Source: Methyloversatilis thermotolerans (GTDB lineage: Bacteria > Pseudomonadota > Gammaproteobacteria > Burkholderiales > Rhodocyclaceae). Taken from it: DNA of 64,000 nucleotides. A model generated the notes under the pieces. It made no database searches and was not told the DNA's origin. It saw only the letters and a list, made by a program, of their open reading frames with translations. The stretch covers positions 2,104,655 to 2,168,654 of the forward strand of contig NZ_KB889967.1 in NCBI RefSeq assembly GCF_000372885.1. Direction: 5' to 3'. The translations under genes and the position numbers were made by a program. Below, piece after piece: positions 63,582 through 64,000 of this stretch. Each line of letters begins with the position of its first letter. The stretch's first letter is position 1.

Positions 63582-63743
63582 ATGCTTCACTATGCCCTGA
63601 TATTTTTCATCGTCGCCCTGGTGGCGGCATTGTTCGGTTTTGGCGGCCTGGCCGCAAGTGCGGCAGGTATTGCAAAAGTCCTTTTTTTCGTGTTCCTTGC
63701 ATTGACCATCGCCTCGTTCGTGCTCGGTCTGTTCAAGCGCTGA
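63582..63743 (+). CDS. DUF1328 small membrane protein
   Basis: The 53-aa peptide is two hydrophobic helices with a Gly/Ala-rich turn: [20 protein letters not shown] and [18 protein letters not shown], ending KR. This is the DUF1328/YtjA pattern. AAAGGAG precedes the ATG at 63582. Such peptides are often stress-induced; function unknown. It sits between the divergent kinase and the response regulator. Confidence 0.9.
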   Translation: MLHYALIFFIVALVAALFGFGGLAASAAGIAKVLFFVFLALTIASFVLGLFKR

Positions 63744-63782
63744 CCTCACCGGCAATCCATCGTTTCCACGGCCCATAGAATC

Positions 63783-64000
63783 ATGCAAAAAAAACGCGTC
63801 CTGCTCGCCGACGACCACCAGATCGTGCGCAATGGTCTGCGCCAGTTGATCGACGCGGAGCCCGATCTGGAAGTCGTGGCCGAAGCATCCACCAGTGCGG
63901 AAACGCTCACCCTGCTGCGCCAGCACGAAGTGGATGTGCTGCTGCTGGACATTTCGATGCCGGACCGCGACGGCATGGATACCCTGCGCCTTCTGCGTTC
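63783..64000 (+). CDS. NarL/LuxR-family response regulator, N-terminal part
   Basis: The window ends inside this gene. The 72 visible codons form a receiver domain: MQKKRVLLADDHQIVRNGLR (acidic pocket DD) and VLLLDISMPDRDGMDT with the phosphorylation Asp. The opening ADDHQIVRNGLR is typical of NarL/FixJ regulators, which end in a LuxR-type helix-turn-helix not in view. It is the probable partner of the HisKA_3 kinase at 62011-63501. Confidence 0.9.
   Translation, partial: MQKKRVLLADDHQIVRNGLRQLIDAEPDLEVVAEASTSAETLTLLRQHEVDVLLLDISMPDRDGMDTLRLLR

Overview
The window reads as chromosome of a high-GC Gram-negative betaproteobacterium. Rhodocyclales or a Methyloversatilis-like genus is my guess from gene content (draTG, PP0621-pilS-pilR, ispB/rplU/rpmA/obg/proB order, class Ia nrdAB); no rRNA is present to confirm it. 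Most of it is ordinary, densely packed chromosome interrupted by two accessory regions.

Layout. 1-9 kb: end of an RND efflux operon, a methyltransferase facing a MerR regulator across a classic MerR-type promoter, a RES/Xre toxin-antitoxin pair, phosphatidylserine decarboxylase, a cupin, and a UvrA2-type ABC ATPase. 8.6-11.3 kb: DUF2946 protein and a TonB-dependent receptor. 11.3-18.8 kb: a probable dabB-dabA-cysD-cysN operon (energy-coupled inorganic carbon uptake plus ATP sulfurylase) divergent from a LysR activator. 18.8-27 kb: YjfB-like and unknown proteins, draT-draG (the ADP-ribosylation switch of nitrogenase), a histidine kinase with a bacterial ethylene-receptor-like membrane domain and its CheY-like partner, an exported GlcG/HbpS-like protein with a divergent LysR regulator.

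27-32.7 kb is an accessory patch: a HipA/YjjJ-like protein, a VapC fragment, a DUF4160/DUF2442 pair, an AT-richer GIY-YIG protein and ImmA-type peptidase, a serine-protease remnant cut by a complete IS3-family element, and six copies of a near-palindromic operator-like motif, three on each side. 32.8-42.1 kb: nrdA-nrdB with a pair of NrdR boxes spaced 31 bp, ampD, a 1-kb tandem array of REP-like units with a 162-bp period, then pilR (with an apparent single-base frameshift), pilS and a PP0621-family gene.

42.2-57.9 kb looks like a genomic island. An intact tRNA-Pro(CGG) with its terminator lies at the right end and a direct repeat of the tRNA 3' half plus terminator lies at the left end. Between them are a TPR/beta-barrel outer-membrane protein, a FecR-domain protein, a GT4-methyltransferase fusion, a 1729-residue protein joining TPRs, an OGT/SPINDLY-like region, a GT2 and a GT4 domain, four more methyltransferases, a WcbI-like protein and a GSCFA protein. 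This gene set suggests building and decorating a surface glycan or glycoprotein. It is the best candidate for an undescribed system here, but the function is inference. 57.9-64 kb returns to housekeeping genes: ispB, rplU-rpmA, obg-proB, and a NarX/NarL-type two-component pair around a DUF1328 membrane peptide.
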